Positions 23,146-33,022 of a stretch of DNA of 64,000 nt are shown here, one piece after another. The stretch lies in NCBI GenBank assembly GCA_034509755.1, contig CM067557.1, positions 10,826,001 to 10,890,000 on the forward strand, written 5' to 3'. Under the pieces are notes generated by a model, which did not search any database, was not told where the DNA came from, and saw only the letters and a list, made by a program, of their open reading frames with translations. Each line of letters begins with the position of its first letter. The first letter of the stretch is position 1. The position numbers and the translations under genes are program-made. The DNA comes from Anisodus tanguticus (Eukaryota; Streptophyta; Magnoliopsida; Solanales; Solanaceae).

Positions 23146-23587
23146 TTAGGTTATACTCATATACTCGACCAACCAACCACCTCTGATAATTCTAATGAGG
23201 CAGACTTTATGGGAGCCATTAATTTGTATTTCCGACAAAGATGGATTACCCGTATTAATTTGTTAATTAATAGAGGTATATATATAGACATGTCCCTACA
23301 TTGGTTGATTCATGGGTAGATCTTAATTGCATTAGGGAAGGACTTATCTCTACCAAATACTTCACCAAGACTACTCGTAGAGTAAGTGGTGCAGATGGGA
23401 GAAAATTAGATGTCTCATACAAGTTACCAAGTGCCCGTGTTTGACATGATAGAATGTGTATGGAGCATTCTTTTGTCTTAGTAAAAAATTTGGCTCATGA
23501 TATTATCTTAGGCATACCTTTTATTAATGGACTAATGCCTTTTACATATATCGATGATAAGGTTTTCACAGGTACCTTTGAGAATAA
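23146..23587 (+). pseudogene. EPRV A: retroviral-type aspartic protease, defective
   Basis: From about 23300 the plus strand reads LVDSWVDLNCI, where the family active site is D-S/T-G, so the Gly is replaced by Trp. This is followed by a LPSARV segment with an internal stop (TGA at 23443) and the second conserved half, HDIILGIPFINGL (23498-23536). It lies directly after the coat region, as in caulimovirids. The RT that should follow is absent because the Copia-3 LTR begins at 23588. Confidence 0.72.
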
Positions 23588-24524
23588 TGTTGGTTACAAA
23601 GATGCAGGAAACAGAAATTACAAGTAACTGCTAAGTATCAAGAACTGAAATTACAATTGAACAATAAACTGAAATTACAATGAACTTGAAGAATAAACTG
23701 GAACAGTTTTTGGTATGTTGAGTCGACTGTTTGCACTTTTTCTTTAAGACAATATTGTCCCGTATGTATCCTTTCTACGTCCTGGATAATTGTGTTCCAA
23801 GATAAAACAACAAATGAACAAATGAACAAAGGAAACTCAAGTGTTATCGTGAAGAATTTTGAGTAATGAAATGATGCTAGAAGTTAGTATGAAGACTGCT
23901 TTCGTTTCTGTTTATGTGTGTCTGTTTGTGTGTTTTCATAGCTCAACAATGGTGACTTACCAACTGCCCACATAAGTGCCATATGAAAGAATTCTGGACT
24001 TTAGGGACCAAAATATACATATGAAATAATTCTGGTCCAAAAAGATAATATCAGAAGAAGCACAGCCCACAGCCCACGACCTGTGAACCCGGAACCCGTG
24101 AACCCGTGAACCCGAAACCCGGACCTAGACCGGACGGGATGGGCGGGCGGCGGCGCGCGTGTGGGCTTTCCTCGAACTGAAGCACATCTAGGTCCTCACT
24201 CCTTTAAACATATGGGACACCCCTTGGGGTCCCAAACCCCAAGCCAACTTTGAGACTTATAAACAAAACAATTATTTCTTCCTCCACCGATGAGGGAGAA
24301 TTGATCTCAATACCATGCTTTTCCATGCTTCAAACACCTCACTTCGTGGACCAATATCTCTTTCATTTCTCAACGAAATTTGACGATCCTTGGCCCTACA
24401 GTCATCTACTTACTTAGTAGATTATGCACGTGTGAAGAACCGGATTCTCCAACATGCGGAACACTAGTGTTTAAGCTGTTAAAGTTGGTCAGACGCAACT
24501 CCCGCCAAAGGCAAATTTCCAACA
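23588..24524 (-). repeat. Copia-3 3' LTR (about 937 bp)
   Basis: TGTTGGTTACAAAGATGCAGGAAACAG ... AATTTCCAACA matches the LTRs of Copia-4 at both ends and in the GGAAACTCAAGTGTTA region. The middle (24060-24170) differs: it has short AACCCGTG/AACCCGGA tandem units and a GC-rich GGCGGGCGGCGGCGCGCG block where Copia-4 has an unrelated GC-rich segment. Confidence 0.85.
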
Positions 24525-25161
24525 ATCCCCTCTTGAAAGAGATTTTGGCGCACTCATATGGTGCCTTTTCATTTCCAGCAATATTTCAGCGGACCGATGT
24601 TGCATAAGGAGAGGTAGCTTCAGCTTTGAACCTTCCATAGTTAAATACCATCGGACTTACTTACTGTGCGGTGAATGTGATGTCTTGAACCGTCAGTGTT
24701 TAGTGTAAGCCAAGTCAATAGTACCAACACAACAAATTCCCTTACTCTCTTCTTCGTAATGTTTTGTCCGGTGTGGCCATGGACAACTTCTTAGATTCTT
24801 AAGTGCGTTCATTTGAGGCGGCCCATCCTCGCACTTAAATAGGTGGTCTCCTACAAGGTATCCTGCTATACCCCACTTCATAAGTGTTAGGAACCATTAA
24901 AAGTTTCATCAAACCTAACCTCAACTGTTGAGGATCATTAAAGGTTTTGAAAACTTAACCTTTACCCATACTGCAGATAGCACTTAACGTCTATCGCAGG
25001 AATGGATTTGGATTGGGTGTTTCTTTACAGAAATCACTATCCGAAGTGCTCATGCTTCCACTGAAGCGATCAACTGAACCTTTACAGCTTAGTTTTCCCA
25101 TTGAACCAAATTACTGGGATCTCCAGTTAGTAAGGTTGGGTTACCACCGTATTGGTCCTTA
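24525..25161 (-). other. Copia-3 polypurine tract and conserved 3' non-coding region
   Basis: The minus strand reads AAGAGGGGAT next to the LTR. About 630 bases then separate it from the RNase H stop. The same stretch, with words such as CTTAAATAGGTGGTCTCCTACAAGG, is present in Copia-4 (46263-46905) and, inverted, in Copia-5 (63301-63884). Confidence 0.8.
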
Positions 25162-25833
25162 TTATTTGGGTTTTAAGCCCATTCCCCTAGACAGGCAGAC
25201 CATTTGATCCTTAGGTAAGCTCTTTGTCAGCGGGTCTGCTATATTATCCTTTGACTTAATGTAATCAATGGATATTATACCCGTGGTGATCAGCTGCCTA
25301 ACGATCTTATGCCTCCGTCGAATAAGACGAGACTTGCCGTTGTACATAGCATTCCGTGCCCTTTCTAGAGCCGACTGGCTGTCGCAGTGGATCATTACCG
25401 AAGGTATGGGTTTGTTCCAACACGGAACATCCTCTAAAAAGCCATGAATCCACTCAGCTTCTTCTCCTTCTTTGTCTAAAGCGATAAACCTCGATTCCAT
25501 TGTGGATCGGGCGATGCAAGTTTGCTTAGAGGATTTCCAAGACACAGCCCCACCACCAATTGTAAATACATACCCACTGGTGGACTTGGTGTTCTCTATA
25601 TCAGATATCCAGTTTGCATCACTGTACCCCTCTAGTACAGGTGGATATCTCGAATAATGTAACCCGAAAGTTAACGTGTGTTTCAGGTATTGTAATACTC
25701 GATTCAACGCCTTCCAGTGATCATCACTCGGATTCCGGGTAAACCTAGCCAACTTATTGACTGCAGAAGCAATATCAGGTCGGGTGCAGTTTGTTATATA
25801 CATCAAACTACCGATCACCTGTGCATATCGCTC
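25162..25833 (-). pseudogene. Copia-3 RNase H and connection domain
   Basis: An open 218-codon segment begins MIGSLMYITNCTRPDIASAVNKLARF and contains GYSDANWISDIENTKSTSGY, the first RNase H Asp. It then has SRFIALDKEGEEAEW (the usual SEFIAL Glu position is Arg), HCDSQSALERARN and RRRHKIVRQLI, ending LTKSLPKDQM. It is separated from RT by a stop near 25833. Confidence 0.9.
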
Positions 25834-26598
25834 TTAGTATATGGGTGCCCCAAGATTTTTATCAATCTTTTGATTTGTATCAATTGGTGACTTTATAGGT
25901 GAACTGTCAAACATCTCGAACTTTCTCAAAACATCCTCGATGTAGTGAGACTGAGATAAGACCAGTCCGTCAGACGTCTTAGAGATTTTTATCCCTAAGA
26001 TGACATCTGCGATACCCATATCCTTCATGTCGAAGCATTGTTTCAACATGTTCTTAGTCTCTAGGATTACCCTAGGACTGCTTCCCGTGATCAACATGTC
26101 ATCTATGTATAGGCATATCATGACAAATGAGTCAGAGTTACCTTTTGTGTAGACACATTTATCACACTCATTAATGGTGAAACCCTTCGATAGTAGAGTA
26201 CTATCAAATTTTTTATGCCATTGCTTCGGGGCTTATTTCAGCCCGTACAGAGATTTGACAAGCTGACATACTTTCTTCTCTTGCCCTTGAATCACATACC
26301 CCTCGGGTTGGTCCATATAAATTTCTTCTTCCAAATCACCATTTAGGAAGGCAGTCTTGACATCCATTTGATGTATCTCAAGGTCACACAAGGCTGCGAT
26401 CGCAATGAATACCCGTATGGATGTCATCCTAGATACCGGGGAGTATGTGTCAAAGTAGTCAAGACCTTCTGTCTGCCGATAGCCCTTGACTACCAACCTG
26501 GCCTTGTACTTGTCTATAGACCCATCTGCTTTATATTTCCATTTGAGTATCCATTTACAACCCAACTGTTTATTTCCCGGAGGAAGATCAACCAACTC
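25834..26598 (-). pseudogene. Copia-3 reverse transcriptase
   Basis: The 5' half (26233-26595) has MVDLPPGNKQLGCKWILKWK, KARLVVKGYRQTEGLDYFDTY and the catalytic-Asp block HQMDVKTAFLNGDLEEEIYM up to VKSLYGLK. After a stop, 25834-26121 carries ICLYIDDMLITGS, the second catalytic box with YIDD in place of YVDD. One stop and a frame change separate the halves. Confidence 0.9.
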
Positions 26599-27087
26599 TC
26601 AAGTATAGTTATGCAGAATGGAGCCTATTTCACTCTCAATAGCTTCTTTCCAGAGCGGTGCTTCTGGAGTTGACAACGCCTTAGCAATTGTCCTTGGTTC
26701 ATCATTAACCATATAAGCTACAAAGTCAGGACCGAAGGATTTATCCTTCCTGGCCCTTTTACTTCGCCTTAGATCCATCTCTGGAGTCTCCAAGTTCTGA
26801 GAATCTGGAACACTAGATTCCGGATGTTCAGCCATCTCGAGATCCGCTAGATCTGAACCATCTAGATCCGGGCCGTCAACGACTCCCGATTCTTGAGAGC
26901 ATTGTTCATAACTTCGTTTGCGAGAGGTTATGTCTTTTTCCTTTCTAGGAAAGGTACCTTCAAAGAATAGAGCATTCCTTGATTCCATGATTGTACCCTG
27001 GTGGATATCTGGAATGTCTGACTTATGCACTAAGAAGCGATAAGCACTACTGTTATTTGCATATCCGATGAATATGCAATATACAGT
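26599..27087 (-). pseudogene. Copia-3 integrase-RT linker
   Basis: Contains the acidic linker (PESSVPDSQNLETPEMDLRRSKRARKDKSFGPDFVAYM) closely matching Copia-4 and Copia-5 and ending upstream at the CIFIGYANNSSAYRFLVHKS block. It is cut at about 27087. Confidence 0.85.
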
Positions 27088-27210
27088 CTTGTATAGTAGT
27101 AATTTTCCGAATTAAACTTGGGTTTCCATATAATCTTGTTCTTTAATTAGAACATTCATGGGTGTAGGTCTCGTATAGTAGTAAATTTCCGAATTAAACT
27201 TGGGTTTCCA
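27088..27210. repeat. 37-bp duplication at the Copia-3/EPRV junction
   Basis: GTATAGTAGTAATTTTCCGAATTAAACTTGGGTTTCCAT at 27094-27130 recurs at 27173-27211 with one added A. The first copy abuts the broken end of Copia-3. This looks like repair-associated filler or slippage at the joint. Confidence 0.8.
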
Positions 27211-27728
27211 TTTACCCTTTCTCATCGCAACAATTTGTGCTTCTTTGTCAGACTCAGATAATTTATATGTACTCATCATCGTAACAGTAGATGTAGAACC
27301 ATCTTTTGGAGAAATCTTCAACTTACTCTAAAGAAATTGAGAGAGAAGATTTTCAAGCTTTTTTGTCAGGGAAATTCCTTCCATTGAAGGAGGAGGCTGG
27401 ATATTTGCTGAAATTTCCAGAGATTTTGGAGGCTGGTCGGTAGCAACATCAATCTTGACTCGTTGGCTCTCTATAAGAGATCTGAGCTTGTCTACCTTGT
27501 TATGTAATAAGCTCATATGTTCACTAATAACCTTAAGATGTATATTTGTATGGTTATGTTGTTTGAACAGGGTTTGATATGATCAATAGTAGGACCATTA
27601 TGAAGGGTCTGATGTATTAGCTTCATAAAAGGTTGGGCCTGTAAATCATTATTACTATTGTCCCTTTTTAACGAAAAAGGTTCATCTGGAGGGTATATAC
27701 TCCTAAGGACTTTTTTGGAATCTAAACG
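27115..27728 (-). pseudogene. EPRV B: coat-protein N-terminal region
   Basis: Segments at 27328-27516 and 27112-27321 match the start of fragment A almost residue for residue (HNKVDKLRSLIESQRVKID; SDKEAQIVAMRKGKWKPKF). A stop lies between them. The stretch 27540-27728 links it to the movement-protein region. Confidence 0.75.
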
Positions 27729-28940
27729 TCATTGTCTTTCAGTAACATTGATATTGGGTAGAGCATAGTCTTCGACAAACCATCTAACAAAAGGCTTATA
27801 ATCTTGCTTGGTTTGCAACTCATCATAAAACTGATCTCTAATGGAATATTGTTCTTTTGTAGTAAAAAATGGAAAAAAACATTTTCTAAAAAAATAATAA
27901 TCTTCACTCAGAAAGTCTTTCGGAATAATTTTTCTCAGACCTGAACCTGGACTATAATCCAGAGGAGAAGCATGAATATAGTCGCTATCCATCTTTAAAA
28001 TAATCAGTGAATCCCATTTCACTAGGTCTTCGTTAACCTGAGAGGTTGACGCTCTAGCAGTAGAGGGTCTGGGAATGTCATTGAGAGGAGAGAGGTAATA
28101 ATGAGATGACATCGATCTACCTAATTTAGGTGGTTGAGTAGCGAATTGGAGATGGATATTTCCATCAGCAGTTTGAACTACTTGAGAAATTCGAGTATCT
28201 ATCTTAGGTTGGACATGGATTGCCTTTTCAATTAGCCAATCGTCGGGGTAATTTATTTCATCCCAACTGATAGGTCTTCTAGTTGTTATCTTAGACCTTT
28301 TGGCTAGATTGGTTTCTATAAGAACCGTTTGTATATTTCTCTTATCATCCATAATCTTACAATTATGATTCATAGTGTCTAACACACGGAAATAAATATG
28401 ATAACAGATGCACATAACTTCTATTTCAGGCATATAATTATAATTATGAGCTTTTACATATAAAGTTAAAGCATGCAAAATATTTGGATCAGATAAAGAT
28501 AGAGTAAGATTTGATCTGACATCAAAATAAACTGGTCCATAAGCCAGACTGGATTGCATAGCACCCATAATTCCAATATAAATTTCTAGCATCTCTTAAA
28601 ACATTCATAAAACTTTCAGGTAAACCCTTTAAAGTTAAAGGTTTAAATGCAATTTGCACTAATCCAATATGCAAAAATTTATAATACAATTTTTGATATC
28701 TTTCAATATCAGTATCAGAAAATAATTGTATAGTATTTTCTTGATTACCCATTTGGATAGATTCTTCAATAGTCTTAATAACATGGCGATTTCGCAAGTT
28801 TTCAAAAATACCGAAATTATAAATTTTTCTTAGTAGCAACAAATGGAATAGTCCATTTGTTTAAAGCATCTAACTACTGTGAAAGTTCATGTTCTTCCGA
28901 TCTAGCATTCTTAATGCTATGTTTATAATTTCTAAAAATA
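27729..28940 (-). pseudogene. EPRV B: movement-protein-like region plus downstream domain
   Basis: The frame at 28522-28842 followed by 27729-28592 (overlapping frames, so one frameshift near 28560) fits a caulimovirid 30K-type movement protein. A core with YGPVYFDVRSNLTLSLSDPN and LTLYVKAHNYNYMP is followed by a Pro/Ser-rich region and a C-terminal block (EQYSIRDQFYDELQTKQDYKPFVRWF). The protein lies right after the primer site, the usual place for the first large gene in solendovirus-like genomes. Assignment rests on word patterns and position, not on a database search. Confidence 0.68.
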
Positions 28941-28984
28941 TTCATGATAATGAAAATACTGTCTGCGAATACTCTTTGAAAATA

Positions 28985-28998
28985 TGGCTCTGATACCA
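28985..28998 (-). promoter_or_regulatory. EPRV B primer-binding site (tRNA-iMet)
   Basis: The minus strand reads TGGTATCAGAGCCA, a 14-base match to the complement of the 3' end of plant initiator Met tRNA. There is no LTR next to it, which distinguishes a pararetroviral from an LTR-retrotransposon site. Confidence 0.85.
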
Positions 28999-29780
28999 TT
29001 TGGAAGACCTAACCTGGGTCAAGGTCTGAAAAGGATCATTATTTGAATAATAATAACGAATAGAACAAAACAAAAGAAATCTACAACCAAGATGGATCAT
29101 AGTACTATTCATAAATGAGGATTTTAATCCGAGCATATTCCAACAATTATAGATAGATCAATACGAAAAATGGTCCATGAAAATGCCTTATACCTAACCA
29201 CGGCGACGGCTGAAAGGGCACTCCGTACGACAAGAGCATAATTGTTAGAATACCTCAGAACCCATGGTGATATGTACTAATATCATTTCTGAAATTTTAG
29301 TTTAGAATTCTATTTCATTTTATCCCTTTTTTTTATAAACCATATCATCGCAGAGCATCTCAGATATTATAGGCTTATTAGCCTATCATATGAAATATTA
29401 AGAAATAAAAAGAGAAGGGGAGAGAATAGTACCTAAGCTGTGTCCAAGAGAGAGAAAGTATACAATGAAAACTGAAATATTATTATGAAGAGAATTTTTA
29501 CAATGATTGGTGATTTTCTTCCAAGGCTTGCTTGCAAATGAAAGAGAGTCCCCTTTTGTAGGTGAAGGCGGACTTCAAAACAGAATACAATTTACAAAAT
29601 AAAAATAGTAAACGAATCTAATAAATTACATAAGGACAAACATCTTTGCGGAAAGAAAAACTTTACATAAAGTAAGATAAGATTCCCCGACATACATCGC
29701 TTTCTTGTCTTGAAAAAAGAAAACTTTTACAAAAAGTTAAAAACTTTATTAAAGTTCTGAAAGGACATTTGTCATATCCG
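28999..29780 (-). promoter_or_regulatory. EPRV B intergenic region: promoter and leader
   Basis: About 0.8 kb without coding. On the minus strand CTACAAAAGGGGACTCTCTTTCATTTGCAAG (29530-29562) resembles a TATA-like box followed by the CT-rich start of a caulimovirid pregenomic RNA. A purine/AT-rich leader follows up to the primer site. Its placement between transactivator and primer site matches the family. Activity is not implied. Confidence 0.5.
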
Positions 29781-30545
29781 GCCATTATTGAATCCGTGTG
29801 GCCACCAATGTCACTTCACTCTGACATTTTTGCTTTTCCCTTTGAATTGGTGTCCTTGGATTTGTGTTTTTGTTGGATTGCCTCTATTAGGCTGTCAAAC
29901 AGATCTTCTGTTGTTGGATGGTAAGTATAATCCTCCAATGGTTGTGATTCACCTTCTAGACAAGCATATTAGTTGTCATCAGGAACATCTCTCATGGATG
30001 CGGTAGATGTCTCGGAATAGGAACTTTCATCCACCTTTGCCTTAAATTTTTTTATGAAATCCTCTTTTACCTTATCAAGACATGCTGACATGAGATCCTC
30101 GTTTGATGCTTGGGGATTTCGGACTTTAATGGTTTTTTTCCAATTTGGAAAAGAAAGATGATTCATCTTCTTTAGTCTTTTTCTCCATATGATGGATATT
30201 TTAAAGACTTTTAACTAGTGAAGATATATCGCCTTCTAATTTTCATCCATAAGGCGAGTTTTGTCTTCTAGATATTTATTTAATAATTTGGACCAGAACT
30301 TACAAAGGAATTTCCTTTTGAGACATATAATGCCTTGCTGATTTCTTCCTACTTCTGGAATCCATTTCCATATCCTAGGGATTCCTGTCTGCATGAAGAA
30401 AAATAATGAAGCAGATCATTCGATATAATCAGAGGATTTTTCGGAGTAACACATGGTGTTACTTGAACCCATTCTTTGTAGAAAGTCATATAAGGCTCTT
30501 GTAAGGCCTGAATTTCAGGTCCAATGACAGATCTTTCATCTTGCC
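29781..30545 (-). pseudogene. EPRV B: transactivator-like region, decayed
   Basis: From about 30540 leftwards a 60-codon open run (PEIQALQEPYMTFYKEWVQV ...) is followed, in another frame, by a block beginning IPEVGRNQQGIICLKRK. A Lys-rich tail (NHLSFPNWKKTIKVRNPQ, 29969-30166) ends it. Gene position just before the intergenic region and these words suggest the C-terminal half of a caulimovirid transactivator/viroplasmin. It has at least two frameshifts and several stops, and its N-terminus is cut off near the Copia-2 junction. Confidence 0.55.
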
Positions 30546-30642
30546 TTTACATATATGGTCATTACTGTCATATAAACAAACCATCTTGCTCATATTTGTC
30601 TCTATCATTCAAATAGACAATCAACGCAATCAAATACAATCA
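30546..30642 (-). other. Copia-2 leader remnant
   Basis: Short non-coding segment between the viral sequence and the Copia-2 primer site; the viral/Copia-2 joint lies somewhere in 30545-30600. Confidence 0.5.
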
Positions 30643-30658
30643 CAAGCTCTGATACCAC
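30643..30658 (-). promoter_or_regulatory. Copia-2 primer-binding site
   Basis: The minus strand reads TGGTATCAGAGCTT two bases after the LTR end, matching the initiator-Met tRNA complement over 12 bases. Confidence 0.88.
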
Positions 30659-30660
30659 TT

Positions 30661-31384
30661 TGTTGGGAAGAAACAAGCAATAAACGAATTGCACGACAAG
30701 GTAAATGCGGAAGGATACCCAATTCAAAAAACTTTTCACACTATTTGAACAAGAGCAAACTAATTTCAAGCACAAATGGATATATGGACAAAAGCTATAC
30801 CAACAATAAAATACCATAGCAAGAAAAATAAATCGAATGTAAAAGACACGAAATGTACGTGGAAAACCCCCTTCAATGTGAAGAGGAAACAACCACGGAA
30901 CCAATGCCTACAAAAGCTCCACTAAAATCAACAAGAGTTACAACAATGTTCTCCAAATGGCTACAACATCAACGCCAAACAAGGAATAACAATACATAAA
31001 AGATAGCACCAAAACTAGTGAAGAAATGAGAGAAATCACCCCCAAAAATGAGCTACTGCTCGTGCTCGAAAACTGGAGCTACATATTACAAAATTCAATC
31101 TCCATCGTTGAAATCGAAAACCAGATGTTGAGAATCTCCAATTCAAATTTGAGCACGATCCGACGGCTAACGAAACAGAAATTGATGTTTGAAGCGGCCT
31201 GCTTCAGCAGATTTTTAATGTGCCAAAATCAGTTTTCTCTCTATATGGCTACTGTGAATTCACTCATGCATATGAAATAAGACCTAAGTTGATCTTATAT
31301 ATAGTGAGTTTTAGGGTAAAAGTGGGCTTGTCCAAATTGGATTGAGTTTTCATAATCCCATTCCACATAGGAAGGGAAAACCCC
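30661..31384 (-). repeat. Copia-2 5' LTR
   Basis: TGTTGGGAAGAAACAAGC ... GGAAGGGAAAACCCC aligns with 17868-18616. Its outer end has been overwritten by an (AT)n run, so no target duplication can be read. Confidence 0.88.
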
Positions 31385-31400
31385 ATATATATATATATAT
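31385..31400. repeat. (AT)n microsatellite
   Basis: Eight AT units at the outer end of the Copia-2 LTR. Confidence 0.95.
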
Positions 31401-32759
31401 TCAAGAATATATTTTATTCATTCTTCCATCTACACTTATTGCACATCGTTTGCTTCACTTTTCATTTTATTTTACAACTCGGGGTTTTAGTATTAAGATT
31501 CAGCTTCTCCTCATCATGCAATGTCTGTGAGGTTTTATTTAAGGTGTTTGGTTTGAGATTTCTTTTTTCCCTATTTGGAAAGTAGTGACACCTATTCCAA
31601 AACAATTTCCATGAAAGAAGTTGAGTTTGTATTATACTTTTTGTGCGTAAAATCTAGTTTTGGAAATACTAGCAACTAATTGAAAATTTTCCACAAAATA
31701 AGAAGCTAAAATCACGATTATTATTTTGCAAAACTAACCGTGAGCTCTTAATTCCAAGAAAATTAGTGTATCATACTTTCAGATGACTTTATGATTTAGA
31801 TTGTATTCCATGGAAATTTAACTCGTATGAGACTGAATATAATTCAGTGCTTTTGACTATGACTGAGTAAATTAGTGTAACATCGCTTACTCATAGAAAA
31901 GAAGAAAATTAAGTTGTTTGAGTTCAATTTTACAAAGTTTTAGATCTCCGTCCTTTGTTTTCTATACAAGTGCAGTTTGACCAAGAAAAGTAATAGTATA
32001 AGAATAAGGAAATTGTTAGTAAGTTTCAAAGAAAAGTTTGTAATTAATCTGATATGCGTAATTTTGTAATCTGCTTTTTATATAAATTGCTTATGAAATT
32101 ATCTTATCTTCCAAACATTGAGATACATTTATTTAAGAAAAAACATGTAAATTGGTTGGATCGGATCTTTAAGAATATATTTATCCTTATATGACATGAT
32201 GTATTGTATACCAGTGATGACTTTATATTTTACTCATTAGATCAAACCTAGCTAGTAGTCTACTAAGTAATATTTTCATAAAATTAGTTGTGTTACTTTA
32301 TGATTTTTGGTTTCCGGCAGCGATAACCCTAAATTTGTCATTATTTTCAAGGAAACTTTAATGTAAATTTCCTGGCTGGCATTGAAATCTAAATATATCT
32401 ATACAGTCATACAGATGTGTTGTTCATATTTGTCTCGTTTAATGTTAAAGATGAGACAAATATTATCGACTATTTACCAGTCATTCTTTCTCTGTTGAGT
32501 TGACTAATTTGAATTTACTATCGATAAGGGAAGTAACAAGAGTAAAAGCTCCCTGGTTCTCTATTCATTGTTAGCCTCGGGTTTCTTATTTTCTATTGCG
32601 ACTTTTCTACTGCACAGTAGCCTAACAAAGTCCACAACAAAAAATAGTTATTGTATAGTTATATATAATCAGAGTGTATAAATTATATTCTGATTTTATA
32701 GTTCTATCCATTTGTAATACGATGATTCTACACCTATGACGGCTACAAATGGTTACCGC
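31401..32759. other. Intergenic, no gene seen
   Basis: AT-rich sequence without a recognised open frame, RNA gene or transposon terminus on either strand. Confidence 0.5.
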
Positions 32760-33022
32760 TAGGCGGGAGAAAATTATTTTAGCCGTCTCACTAAAAATGT
32801 TTAGATCATTTTTCTGTTTACCATGGCTTAATTGAAAATCACCAGACTAAACCATTTTAGTCGTCTGGCTAAAAAAGCTAAGACGATTCTCTTCTATTTT
32901 TCACGTCTTAATCCAAAATCATCAGACTACACCATTTTAGTCGTCTGGTTAAAAATGCTAAAACAATCTCTTTTCTATTTTGCATATCTTTAATTGAAAT
33001 TCATCAAACTACACCATTTTAG
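32760..33022 (+). repeat. Three tandem units of about 80 bp
   Basis: Units begin at about 32779, 32858 and 32937 with TTTTAG(C/T)CGTCT(C/G)(A/G)CTAAAAA and end with CATCAGACTACACCA-type words. Similarity falls gradually. Short inverted words (CAGACTA/TAGTCGTCTGG) within each unit suggest CACTA-type subterminal repeats. The array is cut off by a LINE tail at 33023. Confidence 0.8.

Larger units (their letters stand above)
21195..23587 (+). mobile_element. Endogenous pararetrovirus fragment A (coat-protease part)
   Basis: A plus-strand stretch of caulimovirid-like sequence: coat N-terminal region, coat zinc-knuckle region and aspartic protease, ending at the LTR of Copia-3. The first 450 bases match fragment B (27115-27534) in inverted orientation. 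No RT or RNase H is present. The combination of a virus-type coat CCHC box and fragment B's movement protein and primer site supports a solendovirus-like origin, but genus assignment is inference. It is an old, defective copy with many stops. Confidence 0.82.
23588..27087 (-). mobile_element. Ty1/copia 'Copia-3', 5'-truncated (same family as Copia-4/5)
   Basis: A complete 3' LTR (23588-24524), polypurine tract, conserved 3' non-coding region, RNase H, RT and integrase-RT linker are present. The sequence stops at about 27087 in the linker, within a block that continues intact in Copia-4 (48770-48861). Gag, protease, the integrase core and the 5' LTR are missing, so a deletion or rearrangement removed the right half. 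Confidence 0.88.
27088..30545 (-). mobile_element. Endogenous pararetrovirus fragment B (transactivator, leader, movement, coat start)
   Basis: Reading right to left on the minus strand there is a transactivator-like segment, an intergenic/leader region with a TATA-like word, a 14-base initiator-Met primer site, a movement-protein-like region and the start of the coat region. This is the contiguous order expected across the origin of a circular caulimovirid genome. Its distal 420 bases overlap fragment A in inverted orientation. RT/RNase H is missing. Many stops show it is a fossil. Confidence 0.8.
17868..31384 (-). mobile_element. Ty1/copia retrotransposon 'Copia-2' (Tnt1-like), split by later sequence
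   Basis: The left LTR (17868-18616) and right LTR (30661-31384) match closely. The left LTR is followed by a polypurine tract and the right one is preceded by an initiator-Met primer site, so both belong to one minus-strand element. Its coding part is recognisable only from 18633 to 21194 (RNase H, RT, linker, integrase core start). Gag, protease and the integrase N-terminus are absent; about 9.4 kb of pararetrovirus and Copia-3 sequence occupies their place. RT and RNase H words resemble the Tnt1/Tork group. Confidence 0.85.
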
